In this document: positions 54,285-61,631 of the stretch, one piece after another
How positions within the stretch are numbered: the first letter of the stretch is position 1
Layout: every line of letters begins with the position of its first letter
DNA from: Phycisphaerales bacterium
Lineage (GTDB): Bacteria; Planctomycetota; Phycisphaerae; UBA1845; Fen-1342
Assembly (NCBI GenBank): GCA_022839625.1
Contig: JALHJL010000005.1
Coordinates: 1 to 64,000, forward strand
DNA length: 64,000 bases
Direction: 5' to 3'
Notes under the pieces: generated by a model
The model's input: only the letters and a program-made list of their open reading frames with translations
What the model was told of the DNA's origin: nothing
Databases searched by the model: none
Position numbers and translations under genes: made by a program

Positions 54285-55442
54285 TCAGCCAGTTGCGGCG
54301 CGGACCCGGGCGTGGCGTGCTGCCCGCGCGGCCCGCGCGGACGGCCCCAGCCGCAACGCGTGCCGGCCCCGGGAGATCAGCCGCAGCAACTCCTCCAGGT
54401 AGGCGGTGAACGGCGGCAACGCCGGGAAGCGGTCGCCAAGCTCCGCCCGCAGTCGGCTGTTCTCGAAGAGCACGTTCATGTTCAGAAACGGCAGGTAGTT
54501 TCGCAAAGCCGCGAACACCCGGCGCTGCTCGGGAGTCGCCACGTACGTCCGATGGGTCTCGCGCGTCCACTGCGCCGGCGGGATCAGCCGCAAGGGCACT
54601 TCCCGCTCGTAGAAGCGGTCGAAGATGCGGGCCAGATGCGCATGCTCGACGGCGGCCTCGCCGCCGGAGATGTGATAGCAGTCGAAGCGCAGCCGCGGAA
54701 GTTGCAGCAGGCGAACCAGGCTGTCCACCACGAACTGCACCGGTACCGTGTCGGCCCGGGCGTGCGGACTCACCGGGACCGCGTCCAGCTCCCGGAGCAA
54801 CGGTGCGAACCCGAGAATCGCCCGCGCGAACGCCGCATCCGGCACCCCCGCACTCAGCACGATCGACGGCCGCACGACCAGCACCGGCACGCCGCTGGAG
54901 CGCACCAGTTCCTCGGCCACGGCCTTCGAGCGCGTGTACTCGTTGTGGTGCTCGCTCCCCGGCCGGCAGGCGTCCTCCTCCGAAATGCACGTGTTCGCCA
55001 TGGTCCCGCTGACGTAGGCCGTGCTCAGGCAGACCAGGAGCGGCTGTCGGCGGCACGCGCGGCTGAACGCGACCAGGTTCTCCGCGCCGGCGATGTTCGT
55101 GCGGCGGCAGTCCGCGGCGCGGATGAAGGAAGTTTCCGCCGCGCTGTGGATGATGATGTCCACGTCGCGGCGCACCTCCTCGTAATCGGCGGCGGACAAC
55201 CCGAGCTGGGGCGCGGTTACGTCGCCGGCCAGCGCGCGGGGCGGCGCCCCCGTGCCCCCGGTCAGCAGCGCTCCCGAGCGGCGCAGACGGTGGTCCAGGC
55301 GGGCTGCGGGTGAACCATCGTGAGCGACCCGCACGAGGGCCCAGATCTTTCCGAGAGGTTGGGCGGCCAACGTCCGCACCAGCTCGCCGCCGATCAAACC
55401 AGTGGCGCCGGTGACGAACACATTCGAGCTGTCGGTCAGCAC
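54285..55442 (-). CDS. Extended SDR reductase (thioester-reductase / male-sterility-like)
   Basis: 385 residues. The N-terminal Rossmann fold starts SNVFVTGATGLIGGELVRTL with the TGxxGxxG motif at 11-18. AGDVTAPQLGLS and IIIHSAAETSF follow. The catalytic YxxxK is YTRSK, after CLSTAYVSG. VVRPSIVLS leads into a substrate domain (about 220-385) without close resemblance to sugar epimerases. The S-T-A-Y and Y-x-x-x-K spacing and NAD_binding_4-like layout point to thioester or fatty-acyl reductases, which act on carrier-bound or CoA-bound acyl groups. No adenylation or carrier domain is fused. The C-terminus is Ala/Arg-rich. Confidence 0.8.
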   Translation of the reverse strand: MLTDSSNVFVTGATGLIGGELVRTLAAQPLGKIWALVRVAHDGSPAARLDHRLRRSGALLTGGTGAPPRALAGDVTAPQLGLSAADYEEVRRDVDIIIHSAAETSFIRAADCRRTNIAGAENLVAFSRACRRQPLLVCLSTAYVSGTMANTCISEEDACRPGSEHHNEYTRSKAVAEELVRSSGVPVLVVRPSIVLSAGVPDAAFARAILGFAPLLRELDAVPVSPHARADTVPVQFVVDSLVRLLQLPRLRFDCYHISGGEAAVEHAHLARIFDRFYEREVPLRLIPPAQWTRETHRTYVATPEQRRVFAALRNYLPFLNMNVLFENSRLRAELGDRFPALPPFTAYLEELLRLISRGRHALRLGPSARAARAARHARVRAATG

Positions 55443-55704
55443 TCAGCACTCCGCGCGCATCGGCCAATCCCATCAAACGCCGGGCTCGTGCGGACCAGCG
55501 CAGAACCCGACGGGGCCATCGGACGTGCGCCCGCGGCCATCGTAGTGAGCTATTGTAGCACGGCTGCGCCGGCAACGCGCCCCCCGTCCAGCACGAAAAT
55601 GTGCAGCACCCGCCGGCCGGCCGGGGCGAGCCCACGCGCGGGACTCCGCGCCGCCTACCCGGCGGTGGCTACGGTGCTGTCCCGGTCCCCGTGGGGCCCC
55701 GCGA

Positions 55705-56553
55705 CTACCGTCCGTCGTACAGCCGCGTGCCGAGCAGGTCTTCCAGGTTTGGCTCGGCCAGGATCTTCTGCACCGTCTGCTCGAGGTCGTACTCTACGCG
55801 GACGAATTCCACCTGTTCGATCGAGCAGTTCAGCGCCGTCGCCGCCAGGCTCTCGGCGCCGTCTTCCAGCGCCTCCGCCCGGCGATGCACGATCACGTAG
55901 CACGCCCGCGCGTCGCGGTCGCGCGGCTGACCCACGCTCCCGACGTTCACGATTGCCCGCTCGGTGTCCACCTCGTAGAACGGGGAGTCGGGGAGCTCGT
56001 CCGGCGGGTCGAAGTACGGGTCGTCCACGAAGACGCCCGGCTGGTGCGTGTGTCCCACGAAGCAGATCCGTGCGTCCAGGCGCTCGAAATTCGCCAACAC
56101 CTTCTGCGGATTGGTGAACACGTCCTCCGGGAAGATGTACTCGTTCATCGGCCGCCGCGGCGAAGCGTGCGCGAACAGAATGTCCTGTTCCTTGACGCGG
56201 GTCGGCAGCTCGCCCAGGAACTTCCAGCGTTCCTTGCGCAGCGCCGCGTCGTCCTCATCCTCCAGCATCTGCCGCGTCCAGTAACAGGCCCGCTCGGCCG
56301 GCAGATTGAAGTTGGTCGGCTCGAACAGCACCGCGTGGTCATGGTTGCCCATCAGCGTCACCCGGCAGCGCCGCCGGACCAGGTCGAGGCATTCTTTCGG
56401 ATCGGCTCCGTAGCCGATGATGTCGCCCAGGCAGACGATCTCCTTGATGCCGCGCGCGTCGATGTCCTCCAACACCGCCTCCAGCGCCTCCAGGTTGGAG
56501 TGAATGTCGCTGATGAGCGCGAAGCTCTTGTTGACGGACAGCGCGCGTCTCAC
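55705..56553 (-). CDS. Calcineurin-like metallophosphoesterase
   Basis: 282 residues from a GTG at 56553 that follows the previous stop codon directly. Metal-binding blocks are in order: ALISDIHSNLEALEAVLED, IVCLGDIIGYGADPKECLDL, LMGNHDHAVL, ILFAHASPRRPMNEYI, ICFVGHTHQPGVFVDD, and the C-terminal VNVGSVGQPRDRDARACYVI. This order with GSVGQPRD is typical of the YfcE/MJ0936-type phosphodiesterases and diadenosine-polyphosphatase-like enzymes. The substrate cannot be told. It forms a tight pair with the Trm112-like gene. Confidence 0.9.
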   Translation of the reverse strand: MRRALSVNKSFALISDIHSNLEALEAVLEDIDARGIKEIVCLGDIIGYGADPKECLDLVRRRCRVTLMGNHDHAVLFEPTNFNLPAERACYWTRQMLEDEDDAALRKERWKFLGELPTRVKEQDILFAHASPRRPMNEYIFPEDVFTNPQKVLANFERLDARICFVGHTHQPGVFVDDPYFDPPDELPDSPFYEVDTERAIVNVGSVGQPRDRDARACYVIVHRRAEALEDGAESLAATALNCSIEQVEFVRVEYDLEQTVQKILAEPNLEDLLGTRLYDGR

Positions 56554-56733
56554 TTACGGCTCCGACGGCGGCTCGGCCTCTTCCGGGATCAGCACCGGCC
56601 ACCGCTCTTCGACCGGGTAGCGCAGCCCGCAGCGCAGACACACCAGTCGCTTGTCCCGCAACTCCAGCTCCCCGTGGCACGTGCTGACCGGGCAAACCAG
56701 AATCGCGAGCAACTCAGGGCTGAGCGGCGACAT
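56554..56733 (-). CDS. Trm112-like zinc-binding small protein
   Basis: 59 residues from the ATG at 56733; a GTG at 56736 is the codon before. It reads SPELLAILVCPVSTCHGELE, then KRLVCLRCGLRYPVEERWPV. Four cysteines (C14, C19, C32, C35) make a zinc ribbon. The closing W-P-V-L-I-P-E-E is the mark of Trm112p/UPF0434 proteins, which activate methyltransferases in eukaryotes and archaea and have less clear roles in bacteria. Its stop codon abuts the start of the phosphoesterase gene. Confidence 0.88.
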   Translation of the reverse strand: MSPLSPELLAILVCPVSTCHGELELRDKRLVCLRCGLRYPVEERWPVLIPEEAEPPSEP

Positions 56734-56833
56734 CACTCCGACAGTGCTCCCATCTCACGCCGACCAATCAAAGGATAGATCGGCGGCGGGACGAAATCAA
56801 TTGCCCGGCTTCGCGTGCCGGTTCCGGCCCCGT

Positions 56834-58261
56834 TCACGGGCCTACGGCGCGCGGCCCCCCATTCCGCACGAACACCCCCAGCGGCCCCTGAACCGCGTGC
56901 ACCCGCTTCAGGAACTCCAAAGTGTCCCGAACCGGCTGGCCGTCGACCTCCTCGATCACGTCGCCGATCTGGATGTTCGCCCGATTCGCCGGGCTGCCGT
57001 GCGCCACGTCGGTCACAATGACCCCGGCCGCAGGCGCGTCTGCGCACATCCTGCGCCGGGCGTCCGCCGAAAGGTCTTCCAGCCGCATGCCGCGCCAACA
57101 CACGGTGCCGCCGCGCATCCAGGTCACCCGGCTCACGTCTCGCAGATCGAGCGACACCCGCAACGACAGCGTCTGTCCCCCACGCAGCAGCTCCAGGTCC
57201 ACCGAAGTCCCGACCGGCGATTGCCCGACCAGCTCCGCAAGCTGCCCGGGGCCGGTGACCGCTTGATCGTCGAACGTCAGAATCACGTCGTTCGCCGTGA
57301 GGCCGGCCTGCGCGGCCGGTCCTTCCGGCTCGACGCGCTGCACGACGACCCCGTACGTCCGGCCGATCAGCACCCGCTCCGTCGCATCAGGCAGGCGGAC
57401 GACCGCGCCCAGATACCCGTATTCGATCGGCCGGCCTTGGGCGAGCAGGTTGACCAGGCGGCGTTTGACCGGCGTCATCGGGACGGCAAAGCCGACCCCG
57501 TCGTCGGCGGGCGCCCGCGTGTGCATCGCGGTCACCACGCCCACCAGCTCGCCGTGGATATTGAACAACGGACCGCCCGAATTGCCGGGACTGATCGGGG
57601 CGGTGATCTGGATCATGTCGTTGTAGAACCGGTCGTCGGCCTCTCCGAGCCCGGGCAGTTGCCGGCCGAGGTTCGCGATTACGCCGACCGAGACGCTGAG
57701 CTGGCCGTCGTGGCCGAGCCCGAAGGGGTTTCCGAGCACGACGATCCACTGCCCGCGGGCCACGTCGCCCCAGTTGCACAGCGCGGCCGGCCGCAGTGCA
57801 GCCCGCACCGTTTGCAGCACGGCCAGGTCGCTGCGCGGGTCGGCGGCGACGACCAGAGCCTGCACCCGTTGGCCGTCGTGGAACAGGACCTCGATGTCGG
57901 TGGCCGCCTGAACGACGTGCTCACTGGTCAGGATCAGCCCGTCCTCCGAGATGATCGTACCACTGCCGTTGATCACGACGCGCTGCCCGTCGTCGCCCGC
58001 GCCCGGCACCGTCGCCGGCCGCTGTGCTCGAATGCCCACGACGTACGGTGCCACCTGCTCGACTACGTACCGGAACGCACGCTCCAACCCCTCCAGGTCG
58101 GCCACGCCGCCGCCGGCCGCGGCCGGTCCCAGGTCCCCCGCGACTCCGCGCGGCGCTACCAACGCAGATAAGCCGAAGAGCGCAACGGTCACCAGCCACA
58201 GCGGCCAGGCGGGAACCTCGAACGGCTCCCGGCGGAACCAGGATGAAGGCGCACGAATCAT
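56834..58261 (-). CDS. HtrA/DegP-type serine protease with two PDZ domains
   Basis: 475 residues from the ATG at 58261; the frame opens at 58423 but reads as random until MIRAPSSWFRREP. A signal anchor lies at residues 19-37. The trypsin-like domain has the triad H115 (LTSEHVVQAA), D145 (DPRSDLAVLQ) and S228 (SPGNSGGPLF). Two PDZ domains follow: about 285-365 (YGVVVQRVEPEGPAAQAGLT; NDVILTFDDQAVTGPGQLAE) and about 375-465 (GVIVTDVAHGSPANRANIQI; GDVIEEVDGQPVRDTLEFL). It degrades or refolds damaged proteins outside the cytoplasm. It lies downstream of recA on the same strand with a gap of about 200 bases. Confidence 0.93.
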   Translation of the reverse strand: MIRAPSSWFRREPFEVPAWPLWLVTVALFGLSALVAPRGVAGDLGPAAAGGGVADLEGLERAFRYVVEQVAPYVVGIRAQRPATVPGAGDDGQRVVINGSGTIISEDGLILTSEHVVQAATDIEVLFHDGQRVQALVVAADPRSDLAVLQTVRAALRPAALCNWGDVARGQWIVVLGNPFGLGHDGQLSVSVGVIANLGRQLPGLGEADDRFYNDMIQITAPISPGNSGGPLFNIHGELVGVVTAMHTRAPADDGVGFAVPMTPVKRRLVNLLAQGRPIEYGYLGAVVRLPDATERVLIGRTYGVVVQRVEPEGPAAQAGLTANDVILTFDDQAVTGPGQLAELVGQSPVGTSVDLELLRGGQTLSLRVSLDLRDVSRVTWMRGGTVCWRGMRLEDLSADARRRMCADAPAAGVIVTDVAHGSPANRANIQIGDVIEEVDGQPVRDTLEFLKRVHAVQGPLGVFVRNGGPRAVGP

Positions 58262-58459
58262 GTTCACAGCGTCCGAAAGACGACCCGCTCCTGGGCAGCC
58301 AGCCGCAGGAATCGCCCACTCTGGCTCCGGAGCGTCGTTTTCTTCGGCCAGTTCGCCGGGGACCTGCACGGCTCGGCGGGCAGAACCGTCGGACGGGCAG
58401 CAGGCCGCGTACTTATCAGGCAAGACGCACGGCGGCCCGCCGGGGAGCGTCCGCGAACT

Positions 58460-59611
58460 CTACCGTTTACGGGACGCCGCCAGTGCAGGCTTCCGGCCGG
58501 GCGCGGGGGCAGCGCGGACCGCTCTCCGCTCCTCAGCCTTGCCCGCGGCCGCCGGCTCGGCGCCGCCGGGGGCGGGCTCGCTCGCCGGAAGCGGGCGCTT
58601 GATCGCCAGAACCGCCGCGCGAATCTGCTGGAAGACGTCGGGATTGTCCCGCAGGAATTGCCGCGAGTTGTCGCGTCCCTGCCCCAGCCGCAGATCGCCG
58701 AAGCTGAACCAGGTTCCACTGCGTGCCACGACGCCGGTGTCGCACCCGAGGTCCAGCACGTCCCCGTGTCCGCTGATGCCGGAATCGAACAGGATGTCGA
58801 ACTCCGACTCGCGGAACGGCGGAGCGACCTTGTTCTTCACGACCTTGGCGCGGACACGGGCCCCCACGACCTGGTCGCCGTCCTTCAACATACCGATTCG
58901 CCGCACGTCGATCCGCAGCGAGCTGTAGAACTTCAGGGCGCGCCCGCCGGGCGTCGTTTCCGGGCTGCCGTACATCACGCCGATCTTCTCGCGGATCTGG
59001 TTGATGAAGATGACGCTCGTGCGGCTCTTGGAGGCGATGCCGGTAAGCTTGCGCATGGCCTGGCTCATGAGGCGGGCCTGGAGGCCGACGTGCTGGTCGC
59101 CCATCTGCCCTTCGAGCTCGGCACGAGGCACCAGGGCGGCGACCGAGTCCACCACGACGATGTCCAGCGCGTTGGAACGTACCAGCAGCTCGCAGATCTC
59201 CAGCGCCTCCTCGCCGCACGACGGCTGGTTGACCATGAGCTCCTCGAGGTTCACGCCGATCCGCTTCGCCCACGAGGGGTCAAATCCATGCTCCACGTCG
59301 ATGAACGCCGCCGCCCCGCCGGCCTTCTGCGCTTCGGCGACGGCGTGCAGCGTCAGAGTGGTTTTTCCGGAGGACTCGGGGCCGAAGACCTCGACCACCC
59401 GGCCGCGCGGAATCCCGGCCCCGCCGAGTGCCAGATCGAGCGACAGGCAGCCCGTGGACACGCCGTCCGTGGTCGCGGCCTGGCTTTCGTTGAGGTACAT
59501 GATCGTGCCCTTGCCGAAGGATTTCTCAATCTGCTGCACGGCGCGGGCCAGGGCCTCCTTGCGGTTCTCCTCGCGCTGGTCCTTCCGGCTTTCGTCGCGT
59601 CCGTCTGACAT
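58460..59611 (-). CDS. recA: Recombinase RecA
   Basis: 383 residues from the ATG at 59611 with GAGG upstream. Walker A is GPESSGKTT (77-85), followed by AAFIDVEHGFDPSWAKRIGV. The DNA-binding loops and core blocks are present: VDSVAALVPRAELEGQMGD, GLQARLMSQAMRKLTG, VIFINQIREKIGVMYGSPE, TTPGGRALKFYSSLR. The usually strict QPDTGEQALE block reads QPSCGEEALE here, a double change near the Walker A region worth noting. The C-terminus is Ala/Pro/Lys-rich rather than acidic. RecA drives homologous recombination and the SOS response. A good promoter with an overlapping palindrome lies at 59664-59703. Confidence 0.97.
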   Translation of the reverse strand: MSDGRDESRKDQREENRKEALARAVQQIEKSFGKGTIMYLNESQAATTDGVSTGCLSLDLALGGAGIPRGRVVEVFGPESSGKTTLTLHAVAEAQKAGGAAAFIDVEHGFDPSWAKRIGVNLEELMVNQPSCGEEALEICELLVRSNALDIVVVDSVAALVPRAELEGQMGDQHVGLQARLMSQAMRKLTGIASKSRTSVIFINQIREKIGVMYGSPETTPGGRALKFYSSLRIDVRRIGMLKDGDQVVGARVRAKVVKNKVAPPFRESEFDILFDSGISGHGDVLDLGCDTGVVARSGTWFSFGDLRLGQGRDNSRQFLRDNPDVFQQIRAAVLAIKRPLPASEPAPGGAEPAAAGKAEERRAVRAAPAPGRKPALAASRKR

Positions 59612-59663
59612 TGCTGCATCCTCGCTCTGCTCGCGTACACTGCCGGCCGTGCGGGACGATCCC

Positions 59664-59703
59664 GACGGCGCCGTCAGCATACAAACAAACCCCTAACCGT
59701 CAA
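59664..59703 (-). promoter_or_regulatory. recA promoter with adjacent palindrome
   Basis: Minus strand: TTGACG (59698-59703), 16-base spacer, TATGCT (59676-59681). The perfect 12-bp palindrome GACGGCGCCGTC (59664-59675) follows directly, covering the expected start point. The -35 overlaps the stop codon of nnrE. No CTGT-N8-ACAG or GAAC-N4-GTTC LexA box is seen. Confidence 0.65.
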
Positions 59704-60416
59704 GTCCCCGGCGTAGAAGATTGACGGCCTGGGACCAGATCGTACGGCAGGCCGATGTCCACCACGACCACGCGGCCCGCGAACCGGCGACCCACGGGCG
59801 TCTGGAAGCCCACCTTCGGAGCCACCATTGTCACCGTCCCATCGGCCCGGAAACACGGCTCGCGGACTTCGCCCCGGTCGGCGTCCAGCCCCGAAGGGAT
59901 GTCAATCGCGATCCGGCGGGCCTGCGGGGCGGCGTTAGCCGCCTCGATCAAGCCGGCCACGGCTCCGCGGGGGGCACCGGTCGAACCCGTCCCCAGCAAC
60001 GCATCCACAATCACGTGGGCCTGACTCGCGGCCTGCCGCGCCGCCTCCAGCCCGGCCGGCTCGAAAGCGCGTGTGAACGCGAGCCGCATGCGATCCAGAA
60101 TTCGCAGGTTCACGCCTGCGTCGCCCGACGACTTCTCCGGCGGGGCGGCCAGCACGACTTGCACCGGCACCTCCGCGTTGTAGAGGTGGCGGGCGATGAC
60201 GAATCCGTCGCCGCCGTTGTTGCCCGGCCCGCACAGAATCAGCACGCGTTCGGCGGGCGGATTGACCAGCGTGCCATAGATGAACTCGGCGGCCGCCCGG
60301 CCGGCGTTCTCCATGAGCACCAGGCCGGGGATGCCCACATGCTCGATCGCCAGCACGTCCAGCTCGCGAATCTGCTGACAAGTCAGCGCTTCGCCGGTCG
60401 GATAGGGAATTCCCAT
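59700..60416 (-). CDS. nnrE: NAD(P)H-hydrate epimerase (YjeF N-terminal domain)
   Basis: 238 residues, the single YjeF_N domain. Marks are LTCQQIRELDVLAIEHVGIP, GLVLMENAGRAAAEFIYG, ILCGPGNNGGDGFVIARHLY, VDALLGTGSTGAPRG and RIAIDIPSGLDADRGEV. It interconverts the two epimers of damaged, hydrated NAD(P)H so that a dehydratase can repair them. The dehydratase domain (NnrD) often fused C-terminally is absent. Its stop codon overlaps the -35 of the recA promoter. Confidence 0.95.
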   Translation of the reverse strand: MGIPYPTGEALTCQQIRELDVLAIEHVGIPGLVLMENAGRAAAEFIYGTLVNPPAERVLILCGPGNNGGDGFVIARHLYNAEVPVQVVLAAPPEKSSGDAGVNLRILDRMRLAFTRAFEPAGLEAARQAASQAHVIVDALLGTGSTGAPRGAVAGLIEAANAAPQARRIAIDIPSGLDADRGEVREPCFRADGTVTMVAPKVGFQTPVGRRFAGRVVVVDIGLPYDLVPGRQSSTPGT

Positions 60417-60510
60417 CGTGGCACTTCCACGTGGCGGAACCGAGTGACGACCCGCCCGCCGCGAATCACCCTACCGCGGGCGGAGCGATTTTCAACCCGG
60501 CGTGCAGGGC

Positions 60511-61440
60511 TCATTCGGGCTCGTACGGCCGCAAGGCACACAGCAATTGGCGTTTGCCGGCGATGACCTCCTTCAGTTCGCCCGGACTTGTCAGCACCGC
60601 GCGGTTGGCCGCGAGGAACTGCCCCAATGCCTTCCAATCGCGAAACACGAGTGCGTGCTGCCCGAACCCGCGCGGGCGCTTGTCGGCCAGCATGAGCGTC
60701 AGCATGTTGTTGGCGCCGTAGGCCTCCGCATCGGTCTTTTCGTTGCCGATCCCGATCAGCAGCGTCGGCCACTGCTTGCGCAGCGCCCGCAGCCGCTTCT
60801 CCTTGTAGTTGCCGGGACGTAGAAGGTCCCGCTTGCGTTCCGACATCAGCACCGGACCGGAGGGGAAGTCGTGCTCGCCGAGCCAGGTGCGCGTCTTGTC
60901 GAGCAGGGCCCGCGGCCGGCCGGTCAGGTACAGAATGTGGCAGTCCTGCGCCAGGGCGCGCAGCGTCCGGGCGGCACGCTTGTGCGGATCGCTGCCGTCC
61001 TCGTCGCGCTCGATGAGCAACTCATCATACTCGGTCCGCGCGATCGTCTCGTCGATGTCGACCGCGACGATAACGCGCTCGTCACTCCAGCAGTACAGAT
61101 GCCCGCGCGCCCGCAGCTCCGCCGCCCCCACCGTGGCCCGCGCTTCATACCAGCCGGTGTCGGCCGGCACGGCAACCTTCGTATCCGCCGACCCCTCGTC
61201 GTTCGTCCGGTCGCGTCCGACTTCCTGCCCGTCCACCAGAAAGACGACAGGTACGTCGGCGACGTCTTTACCCAGGCCAAGGATTGGCTCGCGCTCGACG
61301 AATGCGGCCAGTCGGGCCTTCTCCCCGGGGCGGACGATGGCGTCTTCGACCCTCAGCACCGGGGCCCGACAACCCACAACCATCACCGGCAACAGCAGCG
61401 TCCACCACAATCGCCGACGTTTCCGCGCTGTCAGCCGCAC
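60511..61440 (-). CDS. Lipoprotein with an LNS2/HAD-like phosphatase domain
   Basis: 309 residues from a GTG at 61440, chosen because AAGGAG lies 7 bases upstream; a TTG at 61464 opens the frame earlier. A basic n-region and hydrophobic stretch lead to VMVVGC (C24), a lipobox. Residues 30-115 are a beta domain (VLRVEDAIVRPGEKARLAAF; DTGWYEARATVGAAELRARG). Residues 120-300 are HAD-like: VIVAVDIDETIARTEY with D128 and D130, ILYLTGRP, then SERKRDLLRPGNYKEKRL and IGIGNEKTDAEAYGA. DxDxT followed by YLTGRP and the G-N-E-x-T-D end is the LNS2 type seen in lipins. It may dephosphorylate a lipid or other substrate outside the cytoplasm. Confidence 0.75.
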   Translation of the reverse strand: MRLTARKRRRLWWTLLLPVMVVGCRAPVLRVEDAIVRPGEKARLAAFVEREPILGLGKDVADVPVVFLVDGQEVGRDRTNDEGSADTKVAVPADTGWYEARATVGAAELRARGHLYCWSDERVIVAVDIDETIARTEYDELLIERDEDGSDPHKRAARTLRALAQDCHILYLTGRPRALLDKTRTWLGEHDFPSGPVLMSERKRDLLRPGNYKEKRLRALRKQWPTLLIGIGNEKTDAEAYGANNMLTLMLADKRPRGFGQHALVFRDWKALGQFLAANRAVLTSPGELKEVIAGKRQLLCALRPYEPE

Positions 61441-61453
61441 GCCCCTGCTCCTT

Positions 61454-61610
61454 GTGCAAAGCAAAGCTTCGCACTGCCCCCGGATTACCTGCTCCGACTG
61501 CGCCGGCGGCCTATTCCACGCTCACCGGCCCGGCACGTAGTATACCGCGTGCCAAGCGGAGCTTCGCACTACCCCCGTCCTCCCCGCCGGACACTGAGGT
61601 CCGGCGCTAC
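61454..61610. repeat. Three hairpin repeat copies between the HAD gene and the GT39 gene
   Basis: Family A copies: GTGCAAAGCAAAGCTTCGCA near 61454-61474 and GTGCCAAGCGGAGCTTCGCA near 61550-61570. A family B copy at 61586-61610 (GCCGGAC-N6-GTCCGGC then GCTAC) follows the second one directly. They fill the divergent promoter region of both genes. Confidence 0.8.
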
Positions 61611-61631
61611 GGAGTCCGGCGAGAGCTTGCC

